Assembly: GCA_019671135.1 (NCBI GenBank)
Contig: JAHRHY010000007.1
Coordinates: forward strand, 682,001-746,000
Source: Linnemannia hyalina
Lineage: Eukaryota > Mortierellomycota > Mortierellomycetes > Mortierellales > Mortierellaceae
Length of the DNA: 64,000 nucleotides
Reading direction: 5' to 3'
The position numbers and the translations under genes are program-made. The notes under the pieces are model-generated. The model saw nothing but the letters and a program-made list of their open reading frames with translations, was not told the origin of the DNA and searched no databases. Below are positions 44,994-56,100 of this stretch, piece after piece; position 1 is the stretch's first letter; every line of letters begins with the position of its first letter.

Positions 44994-46174
44994 GGGGGGG
45001 GGGAGAGAGAGGGAGAGAGAGAGAAAAGAGAAAAAACGGGGATTAGAAGGAGGTGCATTGCTGGTTTTGGTCTGAGTTGATGTTCAAAGTTTGGGTCATA
45101 ATTTAGGGCGCGCCTAATAATATAGGGCTGCAGCAATCATTCATTAAGTTGAGCTCTCATACGCAGACAGACAGACAGACAGACAAGCATGCAGACGACA
45201 GACAAACATACCCGCTTTGGAATTTCTCGTATGAAGGAACGGTTGGGCTTGAGCTTTGAGCAACGCAGCAATGTAAAGTAGAGATCTTCCTTATCGATGC
45301 AGCTCACCATGGACAGGTAATAGTCCTTGGATGATGAAAGGCTGTTCTCCGAGCTGGCTGTCGACCGCCGAGTATGATGAGAACTCGTTGAAGCCAGCGA
45401 AGCAGGACCTCCAGGAGCTTGGTACTTGAGCCAGATCGGGTTCCGTTTCGAAAAGATGTGTCCGTCCTTTTGTTGTCCTGGTACCGACACTTGATAGTTG
45501 GGTATTGTGATGACACCCAGGCACTCCTGCACAAGTTCGTTCTCGTATATGAACATGGTAGCCCCTTTGATGACAGCGTATTTCGAATCCTTGAATCGGG
45601 CTTGAAGCCATGGTGGGAGTGAGAGATGAGGGTTCTGTGTGTCGAGATATGTGAATCGAGGGTCCTGCGCCACTGGTCCCGCTCCAAAAGATCCAGCGAT
45701 CCCTTGACCAAGCCCTCCTTCATCCAGAGGTCCACCGACATAGTTGTTGTTGCCATTACCGCTGTTGCCGTTGGAGTGCCCATTCTTCCTCTTGTTCACT
45801 TTCTGAAAATTGGGCTCAATGATCCGATGGTCGACATCTGGTATCCGCTTGACCGAGATCCAACCTGCAAATTGATATTGAGGGTCGAGGTGTTCGGGCA
45901 TTAAACCCATTCCGGCTAATCCGTTGCCATTGGATCCGCCACTGCTCGGTCCGCCGCCTGACGATCGCAGGCCGCCCAAGTACGATGCGTAGAGGGCTGA
46001 GGGCATGTCCTCGAGGTCGAGCTCCAGTTCCTTTTCCTTGATCCGTTCTTGTTCGAGCTCCTGCCGCATTTTCTCCTTGTGCGATTCGGAATAGGTGAAG
46101 AAGTAGTATGCTCCGGCCAGGATACTCAGCGGCAAAAATAGGACTCCACAGAGGAATCCGTATATGAATCCCAT
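41827..46174 (-). CDS. NVJ2: PH-SMP lipid-transfer protein, Nvj2/TEX2 family
   Basis: An ER-anchored lipid-transfer protein of membrane contact sites (nucleus-vacuole junction; ER-Golgi under stress). Exons on the minus strand: 46174-45212 and 44748-41827; 1294 residues. An N-terminal membrane helix (MGFIYGFLCGVLFLPLSILA ...) is followed by a charged linker. A split PH-like domain (about residues 90-320) carries 'GWISVKRIP', 'KYAVIKGATMFIYENEL', 'QECLGVITIPNYQVSVPG' and 'YYLSMVSCIDKEDLYFTLLR'. The SMP domain (about 325-540) carries 'FQAAWMNALLGRLFLGVYKT', 'LPNFLNDMRMKSVHLGDGVP', 'VTVTKKIQPIKVSLVLVMTL' and 'PPPCNRIWYGFYHKPQVEMK'. The remaining 750 residues are disordered, with polyQ, Asn/Thr runs and basic patches. 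The split exon join is GAC TCG ACA ATG after CCA AAG CGG. The tail is far longer than in yeast Nvj2 (770 residues in all). Confidence 0.93.
44948..45003 (+). repeat. (GA)n followed by a 21-base G run, in NVJ2 intron
   Basis: About 17 GA units (44949-44983) run directly into 21 consecutive G (44983-45003), then further GA. In the sense of NVJ2 this is C21 followed by (CT)n, lying inside the single 463-nt intron (45211-44749). Confidence 0.95.
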
Positions 46175-48647
46175 TTGGACTCAATTGATAGAGGATAGGA
46201 GGGAGGGTGGTCGAATGAGAGAGGGAGGATGATATGGTTGTTGTTGCCGTCGTGGTGTCGTTATTAGTTCGGCTCTGTTGTTGTAGAGGCAAGGCAGGGT
46301 ATGGAAAGAAGGAAGGAAAGACGAAAAGAGGAGGTTATTAGACGACGAAAGGACCCTACGTTTTTGAGGAACGACCAGGGGAAGATCAAAAAAAGAGGGA
46401 AGAAGGATAAGAAAGGAGATGAAGTGTGCATGTGGACAGAGTTACAAAAAAGAGGGGGTGAAGACAACGAGAGGATGATCGTGCAGGTGGACAGGTGTTG
46501 TGATAGTAATAAACAGGATCGAAGGAAGGCAGGAAACCCCGCACGCACACGCACAAAAAACAACCTGATCACGACAGCCTGTGGCCCAGGAACCAAACTC
46601 TCTTCGAATATGGTCGTCTGTCTTTACTCGAATCGTTTTTTTTGTTCGTTGGTTGTTTAGGAAGACGCAGGGGAAAGGGGCGAGGGATATGGAAGGAAGG
46701 GGGTCAAGTCTGAGAAGGCGCATAGTCGGACATCAATGAAAGGGAAGGGCATTGGCGAGTAATTGAACAGTAAAAAAAAAAGATGTGGATAAAGACTTCG
46801 CATTGGGTTGAGTGAGATGGAACAAACGATCTTAAACTCGGTGCTGGCTGTTGAGGGTGACAGTAACTCAAGAGGATAATTACATGCATCTGTCGCGCGA
46901 AATGTGGCAGTGGTGGAACGTCCGCTTTTTCTTTTTTTTTAATTGGTGCGCTCAGCACTGCCTTGCATCGTTGGTTATTTGAGTTTCAAAGCGATCAAGC
47001 AACTCTTTTCTTTCCTCTTTTTTTATCTGCCTCCGTCAACTTTGATCCTTCAATGTTATGTGTGTGTATATATGCTTGTATGTTTGTATGTTTGTATGTA
47101 TGTGCAATTGAAGAGGATGTTGTGGTTTTTGATAGTGGACACGAATTATCAGTGCGAGTGTGGATAGTGTGTGTAGACTCCAATTCATCGCGCGGGGTTA
47201 GGGAGAAGACAATTGGCACATCGAGATACGGGAGTTGATATTGTCGACTTGAGAGAAGAAGAGATGGGGGGTTGCACCGCCTTGAGAGACGGAAGGGGAT
47301 GGATATTGCATGGTTGAGGTATGGTGCGATTGAGGGCGAGAGTGCGAGCATGAAAGAGAGAGGGAGAAGAGCATGAATATTTCCTCCTGCAGCAGATCAA
47401 TGGATAAGCGTGCAAGAGAAAAGAATAAAAAAGGAGAGGGAGAGAAGGAGGGTGAGGAGGAGGGCGGAGTAGCTCCAAGGACACGTACCGAGAGTCTTTG
47501 TCTATGGGGAGCGGTGAGGAGAAAAGAAGAGACGTGGTGGCGACTAGACAAGGCAAGACAAAAAGGTGTCGGGACACACAAGGGTGGAGGAGAGTGGAGA
47601 GTGGAGGGTGAATGCAGAGAGGAGAGAATGGATGGAATGAGAAGTGTGGGCAGATGCGTGAATGAGAGAGTGAAAGAAGATGCAAAGAACAAAACGTTGG
47701 CAGTGAACAAGTTGTCTGGGTAAATGTTAAGGCGGAAAAAAAGACGAGGGAAAGAAAAAGAGTGGCGTGAATACAGAATAAATAACGATTGCAAAAAAGT
47801 GGAAGCAGGCTGGTGTGAAGGGCAGGATGTGGAATGGGAGAAGACGGAGCGAGGGGTGATGATGCAGGCGAGGGGGAGAACAAGAAGAAGAAAATAGACA
47901 AGAAAGAAAAAGGACGGTGACGAAGAAAGGGATGGAGGGGAAGAGGAGGAAGAGGGAGAAGAAGAAGAAGAAGAAGAGGAGAAGAAGAAGTACAGAAAAA
48001 GATGAATGCGACGAGTAGTTGTGTGCGATGGAGACAGTGGAGAGGACCATTGGATGGAAGGGTGGACTGCTTTTTCGGTCCTCTTTATCTGATACTCTGA
48101 TACTCTGATACTCTTTTGCTATTTATGCGTTCATCTGCCATGAGGCAGTATGTACTATGGGGTACTTTTGGTACTTTTTTATCTTTGCCTTTCCTTCTCT
48201 TCCTTTCCCTCTCTCTCTCTCTTTTCTTTTTTTTGTGTTCATCTCTCTCCCTTCCTCCTCTTCCATCTCTTTCTCATCAGTCGATACCCTTTTCTCTCCT
48301 TTCTTTGTTTCTTTGTTCCTTTGTTCCTTTGTCTCCTTGTTCCTTTGTGAACTCAGCCCTAAGCTACTTACATCTCATCCCTGTGCCCTTCCTTCTTTCT
48401 TCCTTCCTTTTTATCTCTGTCGCCCTCTGTAGCCCTCTCTCCCTTTTATAACCATTCACACTCTCTTTGCCCAATAGCTCATTCCCCACCCGCCATCAAT
48501 TCATTCCACTCTGTCGACAACTCTTCACACACACACACACAGACACTTGACCTGCCATAAACCCGCACACACACGCACACACATACACACAATCTCTCTC
48601 TTTCTTGCATTCTGCGCCTACACTCATACATAATATAACACACACCG
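46175..48647. other. Long divergent intergenic region of NVJ2 and UBL3
   Basis: 2.5 kb without a supported gene. The left 1.9 kb is A/G-rich on the plus strand (leader of NVJ2 on the other strand) and contains GAAGAA tracts (about 47950-47990). It also has a TATGTTTGTATG-type patch near 47080. The right 0.5 kb is C/T-rich and leads into UBL3, with an ACACACAC stretch (48528-48592). Open frames here reflect base bias only. Confidence 0.5.
48088..48114 (+). repeat. Three-copy 8-bp tandem repeat TCTGATAC
   Basis: TCTGATAC occurs three times in a row (48088, 48096, 48104) plus TCT, about 535 bp upstream of the UBL3 start and just before TATTTATG. Confidence 0.85.
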
Positions 48648-49028
48648 ATGACGGACACTTCGACTGCCACCCTTGACCAGACAGGCGACGCCGCAGACAA
48701 CAGCACAGTCTCACTGACTCTCCTCCTTGTTTCTGGCTCTCGATCGACTTTTACCTTCCAGGGGACAGAGACTATCGAGAATGTAAAGGCCAAGGTCTTT
48801 GACAGCTGGCCCAAGGACTGGGAGGAGGAGAAGCCTGCCTCACCCCAGTCCCTAAAGATCCTTTACCTGGGCAAGTTCCTCGCCGACTCCTCGACCCTTG
48901 AATCCAACAAGATCCAGTCCGGAAACACAACAATAGTCCACCTGACCATCAAGGCCCCTGAACAGGAGCCCCACGGCAACTCAAAGTCCGACTCTGCCGC
49001 AAAGTGCAAGTTCTGCCTCATCCTCTAA
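48648..49028 (+). CDS. UBL3: UBL3/MUB-type membrane-anchored ubiquitin-fold protein
   Basis: A small ubiquitin-like protein tethered to membranes by a lipid, related to animal UBL3 and plant MUBs. Single exon, 126 residues. After an acidic Thr/Asp-rich lead, the fold runs from 'VSLTLLLVSGSRSTFTFQGT' through 'TIENVKAKVFDSWPKDWEEE', 'LKILYLGKFLADSSTLESNK' to 'TTIVHLTIKAP'. 'LKILYLGKFL' and 'SGNTTIVHLTIK' match the UBL3 core. The protein ends CKFCLIL: a CaaX box (CLIL), where the final Leu favours geranylgeranylation, with a second Cys three residues before it that could be palmitoylated (human UBL3 has CCVIL). It lacks the diglycine of conjugated ubiquitins, so it is not a covalent modifier. 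The start is the first ATG after the ACACACAC leader. Confidence 0.93.
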   Translation: MTDTSTATLDQTGDAADNSTVSLTLLLVSGSRSTFTFQGTETIENVKAKVFDSWPKDWEEEKPASPQSLKILYLGKFLADSSTLESNKIQSGNTTIVHLTIKAPEQEPHGNSKSDSAAKCKFCLIL

Positions 49029-49435
49029 AAGAACCCAACCGTTTTCTCTTGTCTCTTGTTTTACATTTTGCATCTGGACTGGACCACTTTCTTTTTTACC
49101 TGCATATGTTTACACTCGACCACCACCGCCCGCCACAACTCTACAAACCAACCTTGTTCTCCACTACCAATCACAGCTCGTTTGTTCACCTTCCGTTGTC
49201 TCCTCGTCAAGTACTCACACTACACCCTGTAACCCACAGGCCAGTCAACCATGACGCTCTTCTCATAACTCCGCCTGACTTTTGTCGCCCTTGGTTCTTT
49301 TTTGACAACCTGAAGTTCCTTTATTTCTTTCTAGTGATCCGCCTTTTCTCTCACTCCTTGTCTATCTCTCTCACTCTCATCCACTACACTGCGTTTCTCC
49401 TGCGTTCTACACTTCTACTTGGTACATATCTCGAT

Positions 49436-49441
49436 AATAAA
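49436..49441 (+). terminator. Poly(A) signal of UBL3
   Basis: AATAAA in CTCGATAATAAAATTC, 408 nt past the stop codon. Confidence 0.55.
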
Positions 49442-49507
49442 ATTCTGCAAGCAGTTCTGGCAAAGACAAACTTCATTTTGGCGACCCATGTGTCGTGCGT
49501 GAGGCAC

Positions 49508-49531
49508 ATCACGTGGGAATGTTCACGTGAT
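49508..49531 (+). promoter_or_regulatory. Palindromic pair of CACGTG E-boxes upstream of BuGZ
   Basis: ATCACGTG and its reverse complement CACGTGAT flank an 8-bp spacer (GGAATGTT), giving two CACGTG cores at 49510-49515 and 49524-49529. They lie 105-125 bp before the BuGZ ATG. CACGTG is bound by bHLH factors such as Cbf1, Ino2/4 and Mlx-type proteins. Core centres are 14 bp apart. The site is seen in the sequence; its use is inferred. Confidence 0.6.
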
Positions 49532-49635
49532 ATTCTGATCTTTGAAAGGAGGTGGCGAAAAAAGATCTTTTTCTCTTTCCAGACACAACCAACGAACTAA
49601 CCAACCACCATCCAACCAGCCATCAACACAACACT

Positions 49636-51613
49636 ATGGCTAAGAAGAACAAGAAAAAAGTCATTCGTCCCTGGTGCTGGTACGCAAACAAGAACATCAC
49701 ACCTACACCATAGTCGCCGGATCTGCCAGGATGTAACTGTTTCTGTACTCACGCACAGCCTCTCTCCACCATTGTTCCAATCTAGGTACTGCGAGCGTGA
49801 TTTCGAGGATGAGAAGGTCCTGATCTCCCACCAAAGGGCCAAGCATTTCAAGTGCAACCACTGCAGCAAGAAACTCAACACGGCCGGAGGAATGGCCGTC
49901 CACGTTATGCAGGTCCACAAGGAGACCATCAGCACGTACGTCAACTACGAGAAACACTGGTGTTTTCGGAACCTTGTCAATTCTTTTCCTTAAGCTAACA
50001 AAGACGATACAATATCTCGCACCATAGGGTACCGAACGCAATGGAGGGCCGCGAGTCAGTGGATCTGGAAATTTACGGCATGGAGGGCATCCCAGAGGAA
50101 GATCAGATTGCATACAACGCCAGACAGGAGGCAGGAGACAATCCAGTCAGCAAGCGTCCCAAGATCGCGGTGGAGTCTGTAGAGTTCTCGGCAGAGGACC
50201 TTCAGAGTCAACTGGCGGCTCACAAAGCAATGATGCAGGCAGCGGCAACGCCCCCTGTTGGACCTCCAGCTGGGCCTCCTGGAATGATGCCTGGCTTCTC
50301 TGGACCCCAAATCCTTCCACCCGGCATTCCCGGCGGTCCCCCAGGCAGCATCCCTCCAATGGGTCCAGGATTCCCACCGATGGTGCCTCCTCCAGTGGGT
50401 GCCATGGGGGCACGACCACCCCCTCCCTTCCCAGGTCAGTTCCAATACCCAGGTATGCCCCCAGCTGCTGCTTCCGTCATGCCCGCTGCTTATAGCCAAT
50501 TCTACCAACCAAGACCACCACCACCACCACATTTTGGAATGCCTCCCCACCCAGGGTAAGTTCATTACTGCTATTGTTATTGTTTCGTTGTGAGATGTCA
50601 CAAGTGGATGTTACAGTGATATCGGAGCCGATCCTAACAGATTTTCATTTATTACATCTCAATTTAGTATGTCACACGCTGGTCCTCCACCACCCCAGTT
50701 TCCTCCTTTTGGCAGTCAAATGCCCCCACCAGGCGCTTGGCCGCCACCACAGAGACCATCTTTTGGAGCACCGCATTCAATGCCGCCACAGACACAACAT
50801 GCGGGACCTCCTCCACCTAGATTCCCGAATGGCGGACCTATGCCTGGATTTACTCCACCTGGAATGCCACCCAAAGGACCTTACGGACATCAAGGACCTC
50901 CACCCTCAGGACACGCATTGCCTCCTAGACCAGGCGGACCTCCTCCTCCATTGCTTCACAACGGACCACCGGCCACGAGCGCGCCTGGAATGGCACCACC
51001 CTCAACAGGTATTCCCAGCAGTCAGATGCATCAAGGTTTGAAGAACACATCACACATCACATCTACTCCCGATTCGACCATAAAGCCTCCAACTGGATCA
51101 GCAGCAGCACCCTCAAAACCAATTGTGGGTGCCCCAACTGGCAGCGCTGCTCCTTCAATGGGTGCTGTGACAGCAACTGCTGCACCTGTTGCACCCGCTG
51201 CAACTGCAGTCAAGACAGAGAGTGCGGCAGCGACCCCTGCAGCCGCTGGCGGCGCATCGGCGAAGAAGGAGAGCGTCCTTGTCTACAGCGACAATGATGT
51301 ATCAGTGGTAAGTGCTCGTGCTCGTGCTCTCGCTCTTTGCTTGTTTTTTTTTGTTCCAGGTCTTGTTTCTAGCTCTTACATCTTGAGCTTGCTCTTGCTC
51401 TTGCTCTTCTTTTGAGAGATGCGGAGGATCTCGTGGAAGTATTGCGGTCAATGCTCTCAATGTTTTCTATCGTTTGTTCTTCACACAGTTTACTGACTTT
51501 GGCTGTTTTTTGTATTTTTTATCATTGGTTTTGTTTTTGTTCGATGGTTGAAACAATAGGAGGAAGTCCGAGCTGCATTAGAGAGGTATCGTTTCAACCC
51601 ACACACGGCATAA
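49636..51613 (+). CDS. ZNF207: BuGZ/ZNF207-like zinc finger protein
   Basis: A Bub3 chaperone and spindle/microtubule-associated protein of the BuGZ family; also linked to splicing in animals. Exons: 49636-49679, 49786-49935, 50028-50555, 50668-51307, 51560-51613; 471 residues. The N-terminus has two tight C2H2 fingers: '[20 protein letters not shown]' then '[20 protein letters not shown]', followed by '[20 protein letters not shown]' and '[20 protein letters not shown]', all near-identical to the animal proteins. The middle is Pro/Gly/Met-rich (many PPGMPP-like strings), a type of sequence known to drive phase separation in BuGZ. The last coding exon is only 18 codons; with the preceding residues it gives [18 protein letters not shown], matching the GLEBS-type Bub3-binding motif. 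All phases close. Confidence 0.94.
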
Positions 51614-53124
51614 GTTCGGTCCCATTGTTATGTGTATGTTGCGCGTGTCAATATCCATTCTGTCATGCTGTTGTTTCCTCACCACGACATCATTCTAATA
51701 AAAAACACCAGAAAAAAGGTACAAAACCGTTGAACGTAAAGACTTGCTGAGAGAGCATTGTTGTCGGTGACCTAAACACGCTCTTTTGTGTATCCTTTGG
51801 GCTGTTGGATCTGGGCGCCTCTTTTTTTTTTTTTTTTGTTGGCGTGTGTCGAATGTCTTTCTTTTCTTTTCATTTTGCGCGTAAGGACGGAGAGGAAGGA
51901 GGAGCAAGCTCAGCTTTGTTTTGCTGTGCCACAATTTGAGGACACTTCCAAGGCGAGTTTTGACTCCATTTCTCTTCGCGAATTGTTTTCTGCAAACTCT
52001 TTTGCGATTGACAGAACAAGAAGAGGGTTCGCAGAGGAAAGAGATTTTCTGTGATCAACTATTTTTTTTATTTTTTTTTACTGTCCCGGGCGGGAGAAAA
52101 AGCAAAGTCCAAAGATAGAGATGAGTCCCAGGGACCGGAATAAAAATTGACAAAGAACTGGCCCCTATTTTTGACCCGACGCAAGGAAAAAAACAACAAG
52201 TGTGAGCACCAAGAAAAGAATTAATTGCCTTGACAGGGGAGGGGAAAGGGAAGGAAAAGGGAAGAGGGGAAGATAATTGGATTGGATTACGGAGCTTGCC
52301 TTTGGGAGGGTTTCTTTTTTCTTCCTTTAACTGGCTAGGATTTGACTATGAAAGACTACCTTTTTTTTTGCTTGCTTTTTGTCCCACAGATGAAGTGACA
52401 GAGGAAGGCTGCAGCGGGATGGGAAGGTGAAGTAAAGAGAGGAAAAAAAAAAGGAAAAAAAAAAAGAAGCAAAGTTTAATGACAGAGAGAGGCGACAAGG
52501 GAGTAGTGAACAAGGGATGACTCGAAAGGATTGGACGTAATTGAATTGATTGGGGAAGGAAGGGGTTTAGGGAAATGAAAAAGGGTGTCGTGGTATGTCA
52601 ATGGTATGCATTGCTGACTAGTCCATTCGTTGTGTATGCGCATGGGGGTGGAGGGCAAGGACGAGGGATGTATGTTTGAAAGCAAGTACCAACAGTATAT
52701 GTGCGTCGATGTGTCGATGTGTGTGCCAGTCAGCCATGTCTACCCCATCGTACAGCAAGCAGCACATCGCATAGGCCCCTCGTTCGTCCTTTTCTTTGTT
52801 TTTCTTTTTCTTTGAATTTGACTTTGGCTTCTTCTCCCATGGGCCACCTTTTGTCACCTTCTGCTCACAATTAGGTATTTTTATTACTATTATTTTTTGC
52901 GCCTTTCATCCTCCCCTTCCTCGTTCTTTCTTTCTTCTTTCTCCTTCTCTCCTCTCTCTTCCTCTCTTCCTCTTGTTCTGCTTCCTTCCAGACACCCACC
53001 TTTCCCTGTCATCACCTCGGCCTCCATCATCTTCTCTCTCTCTCTCTATTTCCTATTCTGCTCACCCTCCCATCTTCCTCTTTCCTTTTCTTTTTCTTCT
53101 TCTTTTTTTTTTTTTCGTTCACCA
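51614..53124. other. Intergenic, no gene seen
   Basis: BuGZ 3' UTR with a poly(A) signal at 51697-51702, then A/G-rich and poly-A/poly-T patches (51820-52480). A C/T-rich leader of the B56 gene runs from about 52880. No coding exon was recognised in 1.5 kb. Confidence 0.5.
51697..51702 (+). terminator. Poly(A) signal of BuGZ
   Basis: AATAAA in TTCTAATAAAAAAC, 84 nt past the stop codon. Confidence 0.6.
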
Positions 53125-56100
53125 ATGAAGAGCTTGAAGGGCGTGTTGTCGAGAAACAAGTCCAAGAACGCTCCTCCTCCACCTCCACCTCAACCCGCTC
53201 CTGTTGTTGCTCCTCCTCCTCCTCCTGCAGTCGCCGCTCATCTTTCCGCCACCTCTGCCGCTGCTGCTGCTCATCTTTCTTCCTCCTCTTCTTCTTCTAC
53301 CCCCACTCCCACCTCTTCCCCTCCCTCCTCTCCTCTCTCCCCTCCCTCTCCACCCACCCCCACCCCCACCAACAACAATAGCGCTGCTGCTGCTCCTACT
53401 GCTGCAACCAATACCAGCCCTTCCTCCTCCAACAATACAACCACCGCTGCGGTCATCGCCTCGAGTGACCCATCCGGCATCAACTCCGGACTGACTCCCG
53501 CCACCACTTCAGCATCTACTACTCCTATTCCCACCACAACTACCGTCACCAACCCCTCTACTACTACGACCTCTACTGTCTCCCCTCTGGCCCCTTCGTC
53601 GCTTTTCTCTGCTGCCTCTATTAACGTCAACAACATTAACAATATCACCAACGCCAACAACATCAACAACCACAGCAGTAACAACAGCATTATCCACAGT
53701 AACACCAACGGTCTATCCCCTACTAACACCACTCTCACCGGAGCACACAGCAACCAGGTCCCAGTCCAGGTCCATACCAGTGCCACTAACGTCTACCCCA
53801 CTGACTCAACCCCGCACCCAACTGCAACTACCCCTGCCTACACCAACAACAACGGTGCCATGACTCAAGATCAACGGGACGCTCATCCCCCCACCATCGT
53901 CATTATGAATGCTGACCCTGTAAGTGGTTTTCCTTTCGTTCTCCATCTCCAAACACGCACTCACACTCTCTCCCCATTATTATTACCTGTATCTCTTTCA
54001 TTTTTGGAGTGAAGAGAGAGAGAGGAAGACAAGGAACCCAGAGGTGTTGTTTTTTTTTGCCAAAGGAAGTGCTGGGCCATCCTGTTTTTGCGTGTCGTGC
54101 CTGCCTTTGCTATAGTTGTCTGTTGTCTGTTGTTTATTGCTTGTTACCTGTTGTGTTTTTTCCACCTTTGTCCCCTCTTTCCCCCCTTTTTTTCATCCTT
54201 GTCTGTTGCATTGGTCAGTTGTTGACAACCGTCCCCCTGTCGACAGATCCCCTTCCCTCCCACCCCCTTCTCTCACAACACTCTCTCCATCTCTCTCTCA
54301 AGTCTCGCTTTTTATCCCCTCAATCCACGACGATAAACGACATAACCCTGACATCTAACTTCATTCGGATTGGTGCCTGTCAAACCACACGCATTATTAG
54401 GCTGAATACCAACAGTCCGGAGCTACATCGACGTTCGGCGGCCACCCAGCTTCTCCAAGCCCTGCATCACCGGCTGGGAAATTAACAGGAGAGAAGGAGG
54501 TGCCTAAGAGCGGCCCACTGAACAGGATGAAGAACGCACCCAAGGATGCGATCCCTATCAGCAAAACACCGAGGAGACAACGATCATCTCGATTCCATGT
54601 CACGGAGCGCGTTACATTGGAGCGTCTGCAGGGTCTCGATGGTAAAGTGAACCACCCAACACCGTTAGAACGGTTTTGTCATATTTTGTGATATATATTT
54701 TGTTTTGTTTGCCTGTGATCACATTTGAGCAAAGAGAAAAAGTACCTTTTGCTGGTTTGTGTTTGATAAGCTTATTATTATTATTATCATCCCCTTTCTT
54801 CCCGACCAACATCACGAATGAGTTGCTTACCGTCCCCCGATCCTTTTATTGTTATTATTTGTTCCCGAAAATAGAGGTGGCTCCCATCGATCGTCAGGAG
54901 CTCTTCTTGAGAAAGATTGGCCAGTGTGCCGTCGTCTTTGACTTCAACGACGCTTCTTCGGAACTCAAGGGCAAGGAGATCAAGCGACAGGCCCTAACTG
55001 AAATTCTGGACTATATCACCAACAACAGAGGCGTCATCACGGAGCCCATCTACCCTGAGGTCGTCAAAATGGTACGAACAAAACGATACGTCTCTCTGAT
55101 CTCTCTTTTTTTTTTCTTTTTTTTTTCTTTCTTGCAGTTCTCACTCGGCATGAGAACAAGAAGTAACCTAATGTGCGTGTGTCTATTTGTCTTGCCCGTC
55201 TGTCTATTCTTGTTCTTTAATAGTTTGCCACCAATCTGTTCAGAACCATCCCACCCCAAATCAACCCATCAGGAGAGGCTTTCGATCCAGAGGAGGACGA
55301 ACCTGTGCTGGAGCTCGCTTGGCCTCACCTTCAGATCGTCTACGAGTTCTTCCTTCGCTTCATCGAATCGCCCGACTTCAACACCAACATGGCCAAAAAG
55401 TTTATCGACCACCACTTTATCCTTCAGGTACGAATTCCGACCTGCTTCAGGTCGTTGAATGTCTATTCAACGATTTGGCACGCGACTAATCTGATTTTTG
55501 AATGTTGTCATTTGTAGTTGTTGGAGCTGTTCGACAGTGAGGATCCTCGTGAGCGCGACTTTTTGAAAACGACACTTCATCGCATCTATGGCAAGTTCTT
55601 GAACTTGCGTGCGTTCATCCGCCGCTCAATCAACAACGTCTTCTTCCAGTTCATTTACGAGAAGGAGAGACACAACGGAATTGCGGAGCTTCTGGAGATC
55701 TTGGGAAGGTGAGTCCTGCTGAACGACCTGTCATTATACCAACTGTCAGGACAAACAATTTCTGAGTGTTGGTAACTTGACACTGACTCAATATTTCCAT
55801 ATCTCGTGTCTGGGTGGATTCACTGGTATCTTTTCATCTCTCTCTTTTAGTATCATCAACGGATTTGCGTTGCCCTTGAAGGAGGAGCACAAGACTTTTC
55901 TCACAAAAGTCCTTTTGCCTCTGCACAAGGCGAGATCATTGACTCTCTACCACCCTCAATTGGCCTACTGTGTTGTCCAGTTCTTGGAGAAAGACCCTAC
56001 CTTGACCGAGGAGGTATGGCGATCAAGATGTTTGGATGTTGGCAAGGAATAGCTGTCGATCTCTATGGCTCTTGGCTAATTCAGTCTTTTCTTTTCATTA

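Larger units (their letters stand above)
49029..49635. other. UBL3 3' UTR and BuGZ promoter
   Basis: C/T-rich UBL3 3' UTR, its poly(A) signal at 49436-49441, then the short BuGZ promoter with paired CACGTG boxes (49508-49531). No extra gene seen. Confidence 0.6.

Noticed and set aside
46300..48451. Frames in the NVJ2-UBL3 intergenic region
   Set aside because: They are Lys/Glu/Arg-rich or Ser/Leu/Phe-rich according to strand, as expected from purine/pyrimidine bias, and have no splice-linked partner.
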